This document shows positions 25,045 to 33,561 of a stretch of DNA of 38,749 nucleotides, piece by piece. Source of the DNA: Gemmatimonadota bacterium. GTDB taxonomy: Bacteria > Gemmatimonadota > Gemmatimonadetes > Longimicrobiales > Gaopeijiaceae. The stretch is from NCBI GenBank assembly GCA_007124095.1, contig SLFU01000153.1:1-38749 (forward strand). Direction: 5' to 3'. The position numbers and the translations under genes were made by a program. Below the pieces are notes generated by a model. The model was not told where the DNA came from. It saw nothing but the letters and a program-made list of their open reading frames with translations, and ran no database searches. Each line of letters opens with the position of its first letter. Position 1 is the first letter of the stretch.

Positions 25045-26328
25045 ATGTCCGACGATACACCCGAACCCCGAGTGGACCCGAATTCCTCCGGTGAAGGAGA
25101 GCTGGCGCTCCTCATGGGCGGTGGCGGAGCGCGAGCTGCCTACCAGGTGGGGTTCTTGCGGGCGCTCGCCCGCCGCGAGCCCGATCTCGAGATTCCGATC
25201 GTCACCGGCGTCTCGGCCGGAGCCATCAATGCCGTGCACCTGGCCGCCCATCAAGGGAACTTCTTGGAGGCGGTCGAAGACCTGGCCCGACTCTGGGAGT
25301 CGCTCACGGTCGAGCAGGTCTTCAATGTGGACCCCCGCTATCTTGCCCTGAACACCTTGCGCTGGGGACTTCAGCTCGTATCCGGGGGGTTGGTGGGCCC
25401 TCCGACGATCCGGAGCCTGGTGGACACTTCGCCTCTCCGGCGGTTCCTCGCGCGGGCGCTCCACGAGGAGGACGGTGTGATTCCCGGGATCCAGCAGAAG
25501 GTTGAAGCCGGGCGACTCAAAGCCGTCGCAATCAGCACGTCTTCTTACACCACCGGGAAGTCGGTCACCTGGATCCAGGGAAGGGGAATCAAGGAGTGGT
25601 CCCGCCCGCAACGCCAGGCCAGGCTCACGGCGATCGGGCTGGATCACGTGATGGCCTCCTCTGCCCTCCCCCTCTTCTTCCCGGCCGTACAGATCGGACC
25701 GCACTGGTATGGGGACGGCGGGATCCGCCTCGCGGCTCCCATGTCTCCGGCGCTCCACCTGGGAGCCGGCAGGGTCCTGGCGATCTCGACTCGATTCGCT
25801 CGGCTGGAGCGGGAATCCGAACGGTCGCTCATCCCGGGATACCCTCCTCCGGCACAGGTCATCGGATCGTTGATGAACTCCATCTTCCTCGATCTCCTCG
25901 ACCAGGACGCGCTGCGGGCCGAAGCTATGAACGACCTCATCCGACGAGTCCCACCGGAGGAGCGGGGCACGTTCAGGATCCTGAAGTTGCTCACCCTAAG
26001 GCCCTCCCGGGATCTCGGCCAGCTCGCCGAGGAGTTCGAACTCAGACTGCCGCTCTTCTTCCGCTTCCTGATGCGAGGTCTGGGAACGAACGAAACCCGC
26101 AGCCCCGACCTCCTCTCCTTCCTCCTCTTCGAACCGGGATATCTCCGCCGACTCATGGAGATCGGCGAGTCGGACGGCGAGGCCCGGATGGGAGAGATTC
26201 GCGAGCTCCTCCACCCCGGGCCCCGGAGACGCACGGTGCTTGACCCGGACGAGGTGATGTCGTCCCCCCCACCGAGGCGGAGGAAACCGAAAGAACCCCC
26301 GGGTATGGAGGGGGTAGAAGAGCGCTGA
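25045..26328 (+). CDS. Patatin-like phospholipase family protein
   Basis: Patatin-type lipid acyl hydrolase of 427 residues. The oxyanion segment GGGGAR is at 25-30, nucleophile S57 lies in GVSAG (55-59), and the second catalytic residue D224 in YGDGGIR. The dyad is therefore complete. The C-terminal ~170 residues include LIPGYPPPAQVIGSLMNSIF and TLRPSRDLGQLAEEF, as seen in bacterial patatins of unknown substrate. There is no signal peptide or membrane helix, so it is likely cytoplasmic or peripheral. It is followed 25 bp later by an acyl-CoA dehydrogenase on the same strand; a lipid-release then beta-oxidation link is plausible. Confidence 0.87.
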   Translation: MSDDTPEPRVDPNSSGEGELALLMGGGGARAAYQVGFLRALARREPDLEIPIVTGVSAGAINAVHLAAHQGNFLEAVEDLARLWESLTVEQVFNVDPRYLALNTLRWGLQLVSGGLVGPPTIRSLVDTSPLRRFLARALHEEDGVIPGIQQKVEAGRLKAVAISTSSYTTGKSVTWIQGRGIKEWSRPQRQARLTAIGLDHVMASSALPLFFPAVQIGPHWYGDGGIRLAAPMSPALHLGAGRVLAISTRFARLERESERSLIPGYPPPAQVIGSLMNSIFLDLLDQDALRAEAMNDLIRRVPPEERGTFRILKLLTLRPSRDLGQLAEEFELRLPLFFRFLMRGLGTNETRSPDLLSFLLFEPGYLRRLMEIGESDGEARMGEIRELLHPGPRRRTVLDPDEVMSSPPPRRRKPKEPPGMEGVEER

Positions 26329-26353
26329 CGTTACCTCTTCCGGGTGGACTGCC

Positions 26354-28321
26354 ATGGCCGATCGAAGCGAAGGGAAGGCCCGGGCCGACGAGATCGATTC
26401 CCGCCAGGTCGCCGAAGCGGCTCGGGAGGAGAAGTGGGAGCGGGAGAGCTTCATGCGGCACCTGTTCGAGGGGCGCTTCCGGCTGGATCTGATTCACCCG
26501 CACCCGGAGCCCGATCCGGAGGAGGAGGCCAGGGGCCGAGACTTCCTCGAAAAGCTCCGGAGCTTCACCCTTACCCGCATCGACGGTGACGCCATCGACC
26601 GGGAAGGGCACCTGCCCGAGGAGGTTCTCGACGGCCTGAGAGACCTTGGGGCCTTCGGAGTTCAGATCCCCAGAGAATACGGGGGGCTCGGCCTCTCCCA
26701 GGTGACCTATAATCGGGCGCTCGGGATCGTCGCGTCGCGGTGCGGCTCCACGAGCGCCTTTCTCTCCGCCCACCAGTCGATAGGGGTGCCCAAGCCTCTC
26801 AGTCTCTTCGGGACGGAGGAGCAGAAACGAAAGTACCTCCCCCGGCTCGCCAAGGGCGCCCTATCGGCCTTCGCCCTCACGGAGGCCGAGGTGGGGTCCG
26901 ACCCCGCCGGGATGTCCACATCGGCCGCACCTACCGAGGATGGCTCCGCCTGGATCCTCAACGGCGAGAAGCTCTGGTGCACGAACGGGCCACGTGCGGA
27001 GATCATGGTGGTCATGGCGCGCACACCGGCCCGTGAGGGGATCAAGTCGAAGCGTCCCATCACTGCGTTCATCGTCGAGACGGGCTGGGAAGGGGTGAAC
27101 GTCGTCCACGAATGCCAGTTCATGGGCCTGAAGGGAATCTCGAACGGGGTGATCCGGTTCGAGAATGTGAGGGTTCCCGCGGAGAACATCATCTGGGGTG
27201 AAGGACAGGGACTGAAGCTGGCTCTGATCACCCTGAACACCGGCCGGCTCTCCCTTCCCGCCTTCTGCTCGGCGGCGGGCAAGACATCCCTCGAGCTTTC
27301 GCGTCGATGGGCCGCTGAGCGGGTCCAATGGGGGCAGCCGATCGGTAAGCACGACGCGATCGCCCAGAAGCTCGGCAGGATGGCCGCCAACACCTTCGCG
27401 ATGGATGCGGGCACCGAGATCGCCTCGGCTCTCGCGGATTCCGGGAAGCTGGACATCCGGCTCGAGGCAGCCATCGTCAAGCTCTGGCACACGGAGATGG
27501 CCTGGGAGATCGCCAACGACGCGCTTCAGATCCGCGGGGGCCGGGGCTACGAAACCGCGGACTCTCTCCGGGCCCGAGGAGAGACACCCTACCCGGTCGA
27601 GAGGAGTGTGAGAGACCTCCGGATCAACCTCATCTTCGAGGGATCTTCCGAGATCATGAGACTCTTCATCGCCCGGGAAGCGGTGGACACCCACCTGAAG
27701 GTTGCCGGCGATCTCGTAGACCCCCGCGCCCCCGCGGGTCGCCGGTTCGCCGGCGCGGTCCGGAGCGCTCTCCACTATGCCTGGTGGTACCCTACCCGGT
27801 GGCTGGGGTGGAGCCTTCCCCCGCGATACTCCGAGTTCGGGGCCCTCGCCCGCCACCTCCGCTACGTGGAGAGAACCTCCCGAAGGCTCGCCCGCAATCT
27901 ATTCCATTGCATGGTCCGATTCGGGGCGGGGCTGGAGAAAAAGCAGGCGGTGCTGGGACGGCTGGTCGACATCGGGGCCGAGTGCTTCATGATTTCCGGG
28001 ACCTGCGTACGGGCCCGGAAGCTGGTGACGGAGAACCCTGGAGACCGCAGCCCCGAGGAGCTGGCGGACGCCTTCTGCCGCCAAGCGAAACGCAGGATCG
28101 AGGCCCGGTTCACCTCCCTCTTTCGAAACGACGACGCGGCGACCTACCAGGTGGCCCGGAAGGCGATGGCCGGAGAGTATGGTTGGCTCTCGGAGGACAG
28201 CTTCGAGTTCCTATCGAAGGGCACCGGCGGGCCACCCCGGGCTTCCGCCGAGGGTTCAGCCCCCGCCGGAGGGAGGAAGCCCGCGGGCGAGGGCCGGGGA
28301 GCCGGCGCCCTCTCCGGCTGA
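26354..28321 (+). CDS. Acyl-CoA dehydrogenase, long (VLCAD-like) form
   Basis: FAD-dependent acyl-CoA dehydrogenase, first step of beta-oxidation. 655 residues, well above the ~380-400 of short forms, because of a C-terminal extension like VLCAD/ACAD9. Motifs: FALTEAEVGSDPAG and LNGEKLWCTNG for FAD/substrate binding, IQIRGGRGYE-like ALQIRGGRGYE, and the catalytic glutamate E429 in FEGSSEIMRLFIAREA. The extension (~440-625) is helical and rich in Arg/Ala, and in VLCAD-type enzymes mediates dimerisation or membrane contact. The last ~30 residues are Gly/Ala/Pro-rich and are encoded in DNA that overlaps the convergent ABC transporter gene by 66 bp. Confidence 0.92.
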   Translation: MADRSEGKARADEIDSRQVAEAAREEKWERESFMRHLFEGRFRLDLIHPHPEPDPEEEARGRDFLEKLRSFTLTRIDGDAIDREGHLPEEVLDGLRDLGAFGVQIPREYGGLGLSQVTYNRALGIVASRCGSTSAFLSAHQSIGVPKPLSLFGTEEQKRKYLPRLAKGALSAFALTEAEVGSDPAGMSTSAAPTEDGSAWILNGEKLWCTNGPRAEIMVVMARTPAREGIKSKRPITAFIVETGWEGVNVVHECQFMGLKGISNGVIRFENVRVPAENIIWGEGQGLKLALITLNTGRLSLPAFCSAAGKTSLELSRRWAAERVQWGQPIGKHDAIAQKLGRMAANTFAMDAGTEIASALADSGKLDIRLEAAIVKLWHTEMAWEIANDALQIRGGRGYETADSLRARGETPYPVERSVRDLRINLIFEGSSEIMRLFIAREAVDTHLKVAGDLVDPRAPAGRRFAGAVRSALHYAWWYPTRWLGWSLPPRYSEFGALARHLRYVERTSRRLARNLFHCMVRFGAGLEKKQAVLGRLVDIGAECFMISGTCVRARKLVTENPGDRSPEELADAFCRQAKRRIEARFTSLFRNDDAATYQVARKAMAGEYGWLSEDSFEFLSKGTGGPPRASAEGSAPAGGRKPAGEGRGAGALSG

Positions 28322-30073
28322 GGCGATCGCCTCGTCGAACTGCCTCCGGTACAGGCGAGCATAGAGGTTGCTCTTTTCGAGGAGCTCGAGGTGGTTGCCC
28401 TGAGCCACGATCTCCCCCTGATCCAGGACGAGAATCCGGTCTGCCCGGAGGATTGTGGACAGCCGGTGGGCGATGACCAGAGTGGTCCTGTTCTCCATCA
28501 GCCGATCCAACGCATTCTGGACGAGTCGTTCGCTCTCCGCATCCAGGGCCGACGACGCTTCGTCCAGGATCAGGATCGCCGGCGCCTTCAGCAAGACCCT
28601 GGCGATCGCCACGCGCTGGCGCTGCCCTGCGCTGAGGGTCACGCCCCGCTCCCCGACCACCTGATCGTACTCATCCGGAAATCCCGAAATGAACTCGTGA
28701 GCATGCGCCTCGCGGGCGGCAGCGCGCACCTCGTCGTCGGTGGCGTCCTCGTCTCCGTAGCGCAGATTCTCCCAGACCGAGCCGGCGAAGAGCATCGGCT
28801 CCTGCGGCACCACGCCGATCGCCTCCCTGAGATCATCCAGCGCGAGCTCCCGGACATCGATCCCATCGACCGAGACTCGGCCACCGGTGACGTCGTAGAA
28901 CCGGGGAAGTAGGGCCGCCAAGGTACTCTTTCCCGCCCCGGATCCCCCCACCAGCGCCACCGTCTCCCCGGGGAAGAGCTCCAGGTCGATGCCGTGGAGC
29001 ACCTCCGGAAGATCTTCCCCGTACCGGAAGCGAACGCCCTCGTAGGTGACATGCCCCCGGAGCTTACCGGAGACCTGTACCGGACGCTCCGGCTCCTGGA
29101 GCTCCGTGCGGTGATCCAGGAGGTCGAAGATCCGTCGCGCCGCTCCGGATGCCTCCTGGAAGTTGCCCCAGAAGCCCGCCAGGGAGGTGACCGCGCCGGC
29201 GATCGTGACGGCGTAGAGGAGGAAGGCCACGAGCGTTCCCGGGGTCAGGGTTCCGTCGAGGACCAACCTTCCTCCCTCCCAGAGCACCAGGACGATCGCC
29301 CCGAATGCCGTGAAGGTGACGACGCCCGTGAGGATCGCACGAGCGACCGCTCTGCGCAGCCCTTCGTCCCGGGTCGCGTCCACCTCCTCGGCGAACCCCC
29401 TCCGCTCCCACTCCTCCCGGGTGAAGCTCTGCACGGTGGAGATCTGGGTGAACACCTGCTCCGCTCGGGAGACCGCAGCGGCCAGGCGATCCTGGATCCC
29501 GGTGCTGAGCCGCCGTACCCTCCGGCCGAGAAGCCAACCCGCCAACACGGTCGGGGGGATCGCCACGAGGGTGACGAGCGTGAGCCTCGGGTGCGTGAAC
29601 GTGACCAGTATGAGCGCACCCACGAGAAAGAGGCCCTGCCGGACGAGCTCTGGGACCCCGAACCGGAGAATCCCCTGGATGAGTCCCGCGTCGGAGGCCA
29701 GACGCGACGACAACTCGCCGACCCGCCGCCTGGCGAAGAATCCCGGGGGCTGCGTCACGAGGTGGGCAAAGAGATCTTTGCGAAGCCGGGCGATGACTCT
29801 CTCAGAGACGGAAGCCGCCAGGTAGCTCTGGCCGAAGTTGACCACGGCCTGGAAAAGGAAGAGGCCGACCAGGACGACGGCGATCCGATCCAGCATCCCC
29901 CGGTCGCCGGCCAGGAAGGCGGCGTCGAGGAGCTCCCTGACCACGAGGGGGAAGGCGAGGCCGATCCCCGTCCCGATGAGGATGAGGACCGAGGCGACCA
30001 CCAGTGGCCCCCTGTAGGGACGAAGTCGCGGAGCGATTCGGGAAACAAACCCGTACGCAGGTTGGGAATTCAT
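28256..30073 (-). CDS. ABC exporter, fused permease and ATPase (MsbA-like)
   Basis: Homodimeric type IV ABC exporter half-transporter of about 605 residues. The N-terminal ~315 residues form a six-helix permease (LVVASVLILIGTGIGLAF, IAVVLVGLFLFQAVVNF and so on). The ATPase has Walker A GGSGAGKST with K382, the Q-loop VVPQEPMLF, signature LSAGQRQR, Walker B ILILDEASSALD and the switch histidine in VIAHRLST. I prefer ATG at 30073 (MNSQPAYGF) over an upstream frame start at 30139, whose extra residues are Pro/Thr-rich and unlike the family. Substrate (lipid, drug or peptide) is not readable. It is divergent from the EamA gene. The C-terminal tail is low complexity. Confidence 0.92.
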   Translation of the reverse strand: MNSQPAYGFVSRIAPRLRPYRGPLVVASVLILIGTGIGLAFPLVVRELLDAAFLAGDRGMLDRIAVVLVGLFLFQAVVNFGQSYLAASVSERVIARLRKDLFAHLVTQPPGFFARRRVGELSSRLASDAGLIQGILRFGVPELVRQGLFLVGALILVTFTHPRLTLVTLVAIPPTVLAGWLLGRRVRRLSTGIQDRLAAAVSRAEQVFTQISTVQSFTREEWERRGFAEEVDATRDEGLRRAVARAILTGVVTFTAFGAIVLVLWEGGRLVLDGTLTPGTLVAFLLYAVTIAGAVTSLAGFWGNFQEASGAARRIFDLLDHRTELQEPERPVQVSGKLRGHVTYEGVRFRYGEDLPEVLHGIDLELFPGETVALVGGSGAGKSTLAALLPRFYDVTGGRVSVDGIDVRELALDDLREAIGVVPQEPMLFAGSVWENLRYGDEDATDDEVRAAAREAHAHEFISGFPDEYDQVVGERGVTLSAGQRQRVAIARVLLKAPAILILDEASSALDAESERLVQNALDRLMENRTTLVIAHRLSTILRADRILVLDQGEIVAQGNHLELLEKSNLYARLYRRQFDEAIASAGEGAGSPALARGLPPSGGG

Positions 30074-30160
30074 CTTAGGTTCAGTCGTCCACTGCGGAGG
30101 CGTGGTCGAAGTCGGGCCCGGCCGTCTCACCTTGATCAACGCGTATCTCGACCAATCTAG

Positions 30161-30168
30161 AGGGAGAG
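30161..30168 (+). promoter_or_regulatory. Shine-Dalgarno deciding the TTG start of the EamA gene
   Basis: AGGGAGAG followed by 6 nt and TTG at 30175. No ATG is placed to give a complete first membrane helix, so this site fixes a TTG start. Confidence 0.55.
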
Positions 30169-30174
30169 TCGGCT

Positions 30175-31092
30175 TTGGAGCACCCAGCCCCCGAAGGAGG
30201 CCGCACCGCCATAGCGTATCTCCAGGTTCTGCTGGCCGGAACCCTGTGGGCCACCTCGGGCCCCTTCTCGATCGCCCTCCACCGGATGGGACTGCCTCCG
30301 ACCAGCGTGGCCATCCTCCGGCCCGCTACCGGTGGGCTCCTTCTCGGACTGATCCTCATCTTTTGGCAGGGCCGACGAATCCGTCCCCGGCGGCGAGCGC
30401 TTCTGGCCATGATCCTGGGAGGGGGAGTCATCGTGGGCCTCTTCCAACTCGCTTACCAGATGTCCACGGATTCGGTCGGGGTCCCCGCTACCGTGGCCCT
30501 CCTGTACCTCGCTCCGGCCCTCGTGATCCTCGGGTCCAGAGTGCTCTTCGGAGAGCCGATCACCCCGGTCAAGGGGGCGTTGGCCCTCCTCTCCGTGGCA
30601 GGGGTGTGGCTCACCGTCATGGGAGCGGAGGGCCTGGACGTCGAGCTCACCTTCCGGGGAATCCTCTGGGGCTGCCTCTGTGGGATCTCGTATGCGAGCT
30701 ACACCATCTTCGGGAAGGGCTTCAGCGGTCCCTATGGCCCCCTCGCACCGCTTTTCTGGAGCACTCTCGGGGGATCGGTCCTCCTCGCTTCGGTCTGGGT
30801 CCTTCGGGGTGAGTCGGTGATTCTTCCCCAGGACGAAGTGGCTTGGGGGACGCTGATCCTCTTCGGCTTTCTGACCATTGCCGCGGCTCCGCTCCTCCTC
30901 TTCAACGCGATGCGAACGCTGCAAGCCGGGCGAGCCGCGATCGGGACCACGATCGAGCCCCTGGTCGCGACTCTTCTCGCAATAGCTCTTCTCGATCAGG
31001 TGCTGACCCCGATGGGATGGGTCGGGCTGGGGTTTCTCCTGGTGGGGGTCACCGGGGCGTACGCCACCCGCTCGAGGAAGCCTCAATGGTGA
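30175..31092 (+). CDS. EamA/DMT-family transporter
   Basis: Drug/metabolite-type inner-membrane transporter, 305 residues with ten predicted helices in two EamA repeats. The first repeat starts at LQVLLAGTLWATSGPFSIAL and the second at GILWGCLCGISYASYTIFGKG. Typical repeat-end elements are seen: LYLAPALVILGSRVLFGEP and IEPLVATLLAIALLDQ. The start is TTG with a good ribosome-binding site. It is divergent from the ABC exporter with ~100 bp between, and convergent with the kinase-like gene (25-bp gap). Substrate unknown; members export amino acids, nucleosides or drugs. Confidence 0.9.
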   Translation: MEHPAPEGGRTAIAYLQVLLAGTLWATSGPFSIALHRMGLPPTSVAILRPATGGLLLGLILIFWQGRRIRPRRRALLAMILGGGVIVGLFQLAYQMSTDSVGVPATVALLYLAPALVILGSRVLFGEPITPVKGALALLSVAGVWLTVMGAEGLDVELTFRGILWGCLCGISYASYTIFGKGFSGPYGPLAPLFWSTLGGSVLLASVWVLRGESVILPQDEVAWGTLILFGFLTIAAAPLLLFNAMRTLQAGRAAIGTTIEPLVATLLAIALLDQVLTPMGWVGLGFLLVGVTGAYATRSRKPQW

Positions 31093-31117
31093 TGCCCATT
31101 CGGCGACGCGGCTCGAG

Positions 31118-32035
31118 TCAGCCTTCCCGGTCGAGGGACACCGAAACCTCCGCCCCTCCTTCGTCGTCCTCGCGATTTCCGATCTGGACACGTGCGCCGG
31201 AAAGGGCCAGGAGCCTCTGCGCCTGAGTGAGCCCCATTCCGAGGGCGTCCGCTTCAGTGGTCCAGAAGGGCTCGAACGCCCGTTCCAGCGCATCCGGCGC
31301 AAAGCCGGGACCTCGGTCCCGCACTCGGACCCACACCGTCCCCCCCTCGACTTCAGCGACCACCTCCACAGTCCGGCCTTCCCCGAACCGTCCGGCGTTC
31401 GAGAGGAGGAGGAAAAAGGCGTCCTTGAAGCGTTCCGGCGCCACTTTCACCGGAATCGCACCGCCCGGTCCCCGAAACTTGACCGGGACCCCCGTCTCGA
31501 GCGCGTATTCCCGGGTCACCGACTGGATCACGGAGACCAGGTTCTCGGCCTGAACCGGCTCTCCCTCCCGGTTCCCGGAGTACGCCTCGAGGTCTTCCAG
31601 GGCGGAGACGGCGTCCTGCACCAAACCCGGCTCGCCGCCTCTGTCGAGCGCCTCCCGTAGCGGGGTCACCACAGCCTGCTGAACGTACCGGACCAGGCCC
31701 AGCAGCGCGCGCTCCCCAGGGTCCTCTTTGCCCTCCCCTTTTGCGCCCGGGGATTCGAGCCGCTTCCCGGTCAGGGCCATCCGGAGCCTTCTCACCTCCG
31801 GGGGATCGTCGGGATCCGGAGTGCCGACCGCCTCACCCTCCTCCAGCTGCCGGTCGAGCCGCCGAAGCGCCGACGAATACGGATTCCCTTTCCTGAAGGG
31901 GAAGAAGGCGTCGAGGGCGGCCCGGTAGGGGTTCTCCTCTTCCCTGTAGGCCAGGATCGCTGCCAATGCCGCGAAGACGACGACCAGCAGCCAAGCCCCG
32001 AGGACGACGACAAGTATCCAGGCTACGATTTCCAT
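31118..32035 (-). CDS. Histidine-kinase-like membrane ATPase lacking the phospho-acceptor histidine
   Basis: 305 residues: one N-terminal helix (~5-29), a helical linker, a DHp-like region and a HATPase_c domain. ATP-site boxes are present: N box LLSNAGRF with N213, G1 DRGPGF at 240-245, F box FEPFW at 254-258, and G2 GMGL at 266-269. The DHp-like segment QQAVVTPLREAL aligns TPL with the H-box pattern HELRTPL, which puts Gln at the phospho-acceptor place (Q120). I read through the whole protein and find no histidine anywhere. The sequence is otherwise intact, with no frameshift. It may be an ATP-binding regulator or pseudokinase. No response regulator gene is adjacent. The family call is firm; the function is unknown. 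Confidence 0.78.
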   Translation of the reverse strand: MEIVAWILVVVLGAWLLVVVFAALAAILAYREEENPYRAALDAFFPFRKGNPYSSALRRLDRQLEEGEAVGTPDPDDPPEVRRLRMALTGKRLESPGAKGEGKEDPGERALLGLVRYVQQAVVTPLREALDRGGEPGLVQDAVSALEDLEAYSGNREGEPVQAENLVSVIQSVTREYALETGVPVKFRGPGGAIPVKVAPERFKDAFFLLLSNAGRFGEGRTVEVVAEVEGGTVWVRVRDRGPGFAPDALERAFEPFWTTEADALGMGLTQAQRLLALSGARVQIGNREDDEGGAEVSVSLDREG

Positions 32036-32105
32036 CGGCTCCCCGTTCTGAGATCCCCGTGAAGGGTAATTGAACTCCCACGATTCCCTCGGCCAGCTGG
32101 CGGGC

Positions 32106-32576
32106 TCACCGCTCCTGGTGAAGGACCTTCGCGACCTCCTCGGCGTGCCCTTTCGGCCTCACCCGCCTCCAGATCTTCCGGATCGTCCCCCTCCCGTCGA
32201 TGAGAAAGGTCGTCCGCTCGACCCCCCAGAACTTCCGTCCGAACATCGACTTCTCCTTCCAGACTCCATAGGCCTTGGCGACCTCCTGCTCCTCGTCGGC
32301 CAGGAGGGGAAAGTTGAGGTCGTATTTGAGCCTGAACTTCTGGTGGGACTCCACTGGGTCAGGGGAGATCCCGAGGACGACGGCCTTCGCCTCGCTGATC
32401 TTCGGCAGCGCGTCCCGAAATTCACACGCCTCGGTGGTGCACCCAGGAGTGTCGTCCTTCGGATAGAAGAAGAGAACCACTCTACTCCCTTCCAGGTCCG
32501 CGAGCCGAACCCGGGAGCCCTCATCCGCGGGAAGCTCGAAGTCCGGCGCCCGCTCCCCTTCATTCAACCTCACCAA
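32106..32576 (-). CDS. bcp: Peroxiredoxin, Bcp/PrxQ type
   Basis: Thiol peroxidase that reduces H2O2 and organic hydroperoxides. About 156 residues, the normal Bcp length. The active site YPKDDTPGCTTEACEFRD carries peroxidatic C46 and resolving C51 four residues apart, as in E. coli Bcp. FGRKFWGVERTTFLIDGRG is the conserved later strand. I chose TTG at 32576 because it gives ten residues before APDFELP and has GGAGG 8 nt upstream; no ATG is available and the longer open frame runs into the upstream gene. A GTG two bases-triplets later (32573) is a near alternative. It follows the V4R-like gene by 67 bp on the same strand. Confidence 0.92.
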   Translation of the reverse strand: MVRLNEGERAPDFELPADEGSRVRLADLEGSRVVLFFYPKDDTPGCTTEACEFRDALPKISEAKAVVLGISPDPVESHQKFRLKYDLNFPLLADEEQEVAKAYGVWKEKSMFGRKFWGVERTTFLIDGRGTIRKIWRRVRPKGHAEEVAKVLHQER

Positions 32577-32584
32577 TGTCCCCA

Positions 32585-32589
32585 CCTCC
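32585..32589 (-). promoter_or_regulatory. Shine-Dalgarno fixing the TTG start of bcp
   Basis: GGAGG on the minus strand, 8 nt before TTG at 32576. This spacing supports TTG over the following GTG. Confidence 0.6.
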
Positions 32590-32643
32590 GACTCTTGAGA
32601 TTCGACCTCCCAGGCCTCGCGAAGGCCGACCCGACACCGAGCT

Positions 32644-33285
32644 TCAACTCTCCGTCGCCCACAGGCAGTGGGAATCCCCTCGCCCCCGACAAGCCGAGTG
32701 CCGCAGCACTTTCGACCCGACACCGTAGGCGTCGAGGACTCCTTGCGAAAGCCCTGTGACCAGGGCACACGCGTCGCCGCCCGGGTCCGCGTGCACCAGG
32801 AGCTCGTGAACGGCCTGGAGCTCGAAGGGCACACCGACCACCCGGACGAGCGGTCCCCCGAAGAGCGCACGGAGGCTTCGGTTGACCTTCCGACGAGCCA
32901 GCGCGAAAGCGGTCCGAGCGGGTAGCACCCGACGCCACCCCGGGGATTCCGGGGTTCCCGGAAGGGACCGCCCCGCGGCGTGGAAGACCTCGTCGGCGTC
33001 GGGTCGCCGAATCACGAAGCGAATGAGGTCCACCACCTCGGACTCCGGGATTCGAGCCCGGCGCGATGCCGCCTCCCGGTACCGGCGGATCTGAACGTCA
33101 ACCACTCCCGAGAGCCCGAACCGCCGTGGGATGGTGATCGACACGTTCTCATCGTCCAGAAGCTCGGGAGGGAGATCCTGGACGCGGAGCGCCTCCAGGA
33201 GGGCGAGCGCGACCCGCGCCTGCACCCTGCGCGGGCGGCCGGCGGGAACGGGGGTCGTGCGGGAGGTGTTCGGCTCGAGGGTCAT
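32644..33285 (-). CDS. V4R-domain-like protein (4-vinyl-reductase / haem-NO-binding fold)
   Basis: 213 residues with no signal peptide or membrane helix. The C-terminal half matches the look of V4R domains: FHAAGRSLPG at ~101-110, then DACALVTGLSQGVLDAYG (C173) and the closing HSACRGRGDSHCLW with H196, C199, C207 and W209. In V4R proteins this region carries conserved Cys that may bind metal or ligand. The N-terminal ~90 residues, which include an acidic-then-basic stretch, are not recognised. There is no fused DNA-binding or kinase domain, so its output is unclear. It lies upstream of bcp on the same strand, which could tie it to redox sensing. The assignment is by motif memory only. Confidence 0.5.
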   Translation of the reverse strand: MTLEPNTSRTTPVPAGRPRRVQARVALALLEALRVQDLPPELLDDENVSITIPRRFGLSGVVDVQIRRYREAASRRARIPESEVVDLIRFVIRRPDADEVFHAAGRSLPGTPESPGWRRVLPARTAFALARRKVNRSLRALFGGPLVRVVGVPFELQAVHELLVHADPGGDACALVTGLSQGVLDAYGVGSKVLRHSACRGRGDSHCLWATES

Positions 33286-33473
33286 AGACTCTCAGGAGGG
33301 GTGGCGGAACCGAAGAATCCAATGTCGTGGCGACAACCGAGCTCGGCAACAACTTGACAGGCCGTTGGAAGACGAGCAACAGCCACCCGACCTTCCCGTT
33401 TGAGTTCCCTCACGTCCGCGTCGCAGGTCACGAAGGATCCGGTCCGAGCCGTAGGTCCATACGGATGCGGACC

Positions 33474-33502
33474 TTGAAGTTGGAAGCGAACTCGCCCATA
33501 TT
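33474..33502 (+). promoter_or_regulatory. Possible promoter of the leader / sigma factor gene
   Basis: TTGAAG (33474-33479), 17 nt, then CATATT (33497-33502): four of six matches to each housekeeping hexamer. An overlapping ECF-like reading also exists (GAAC at 33488-33491 with GTC at 33511-33513). Both are weak. Confidence 0.25.
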
Positions 33503-33561
33503 GTTTACTAGTCGGCAAGTAGGCGACTCCCTACCGGCAGTGGGATTAGAGATAAAGTGGA

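Noticed and set aside
30157-31302. Minus-strand frame opposite the EamA transporter
   Set aside because: Highly charged low-complexity translation; the plus strand encodes a clear ten-helix transporter.
33354-33382. TTGACA as a -35 element
   Set aside because: The -35 hexamer is perfect, but no acceptable -10 lies 16-18 nt downstream; that stretch forms a hairpin instead.
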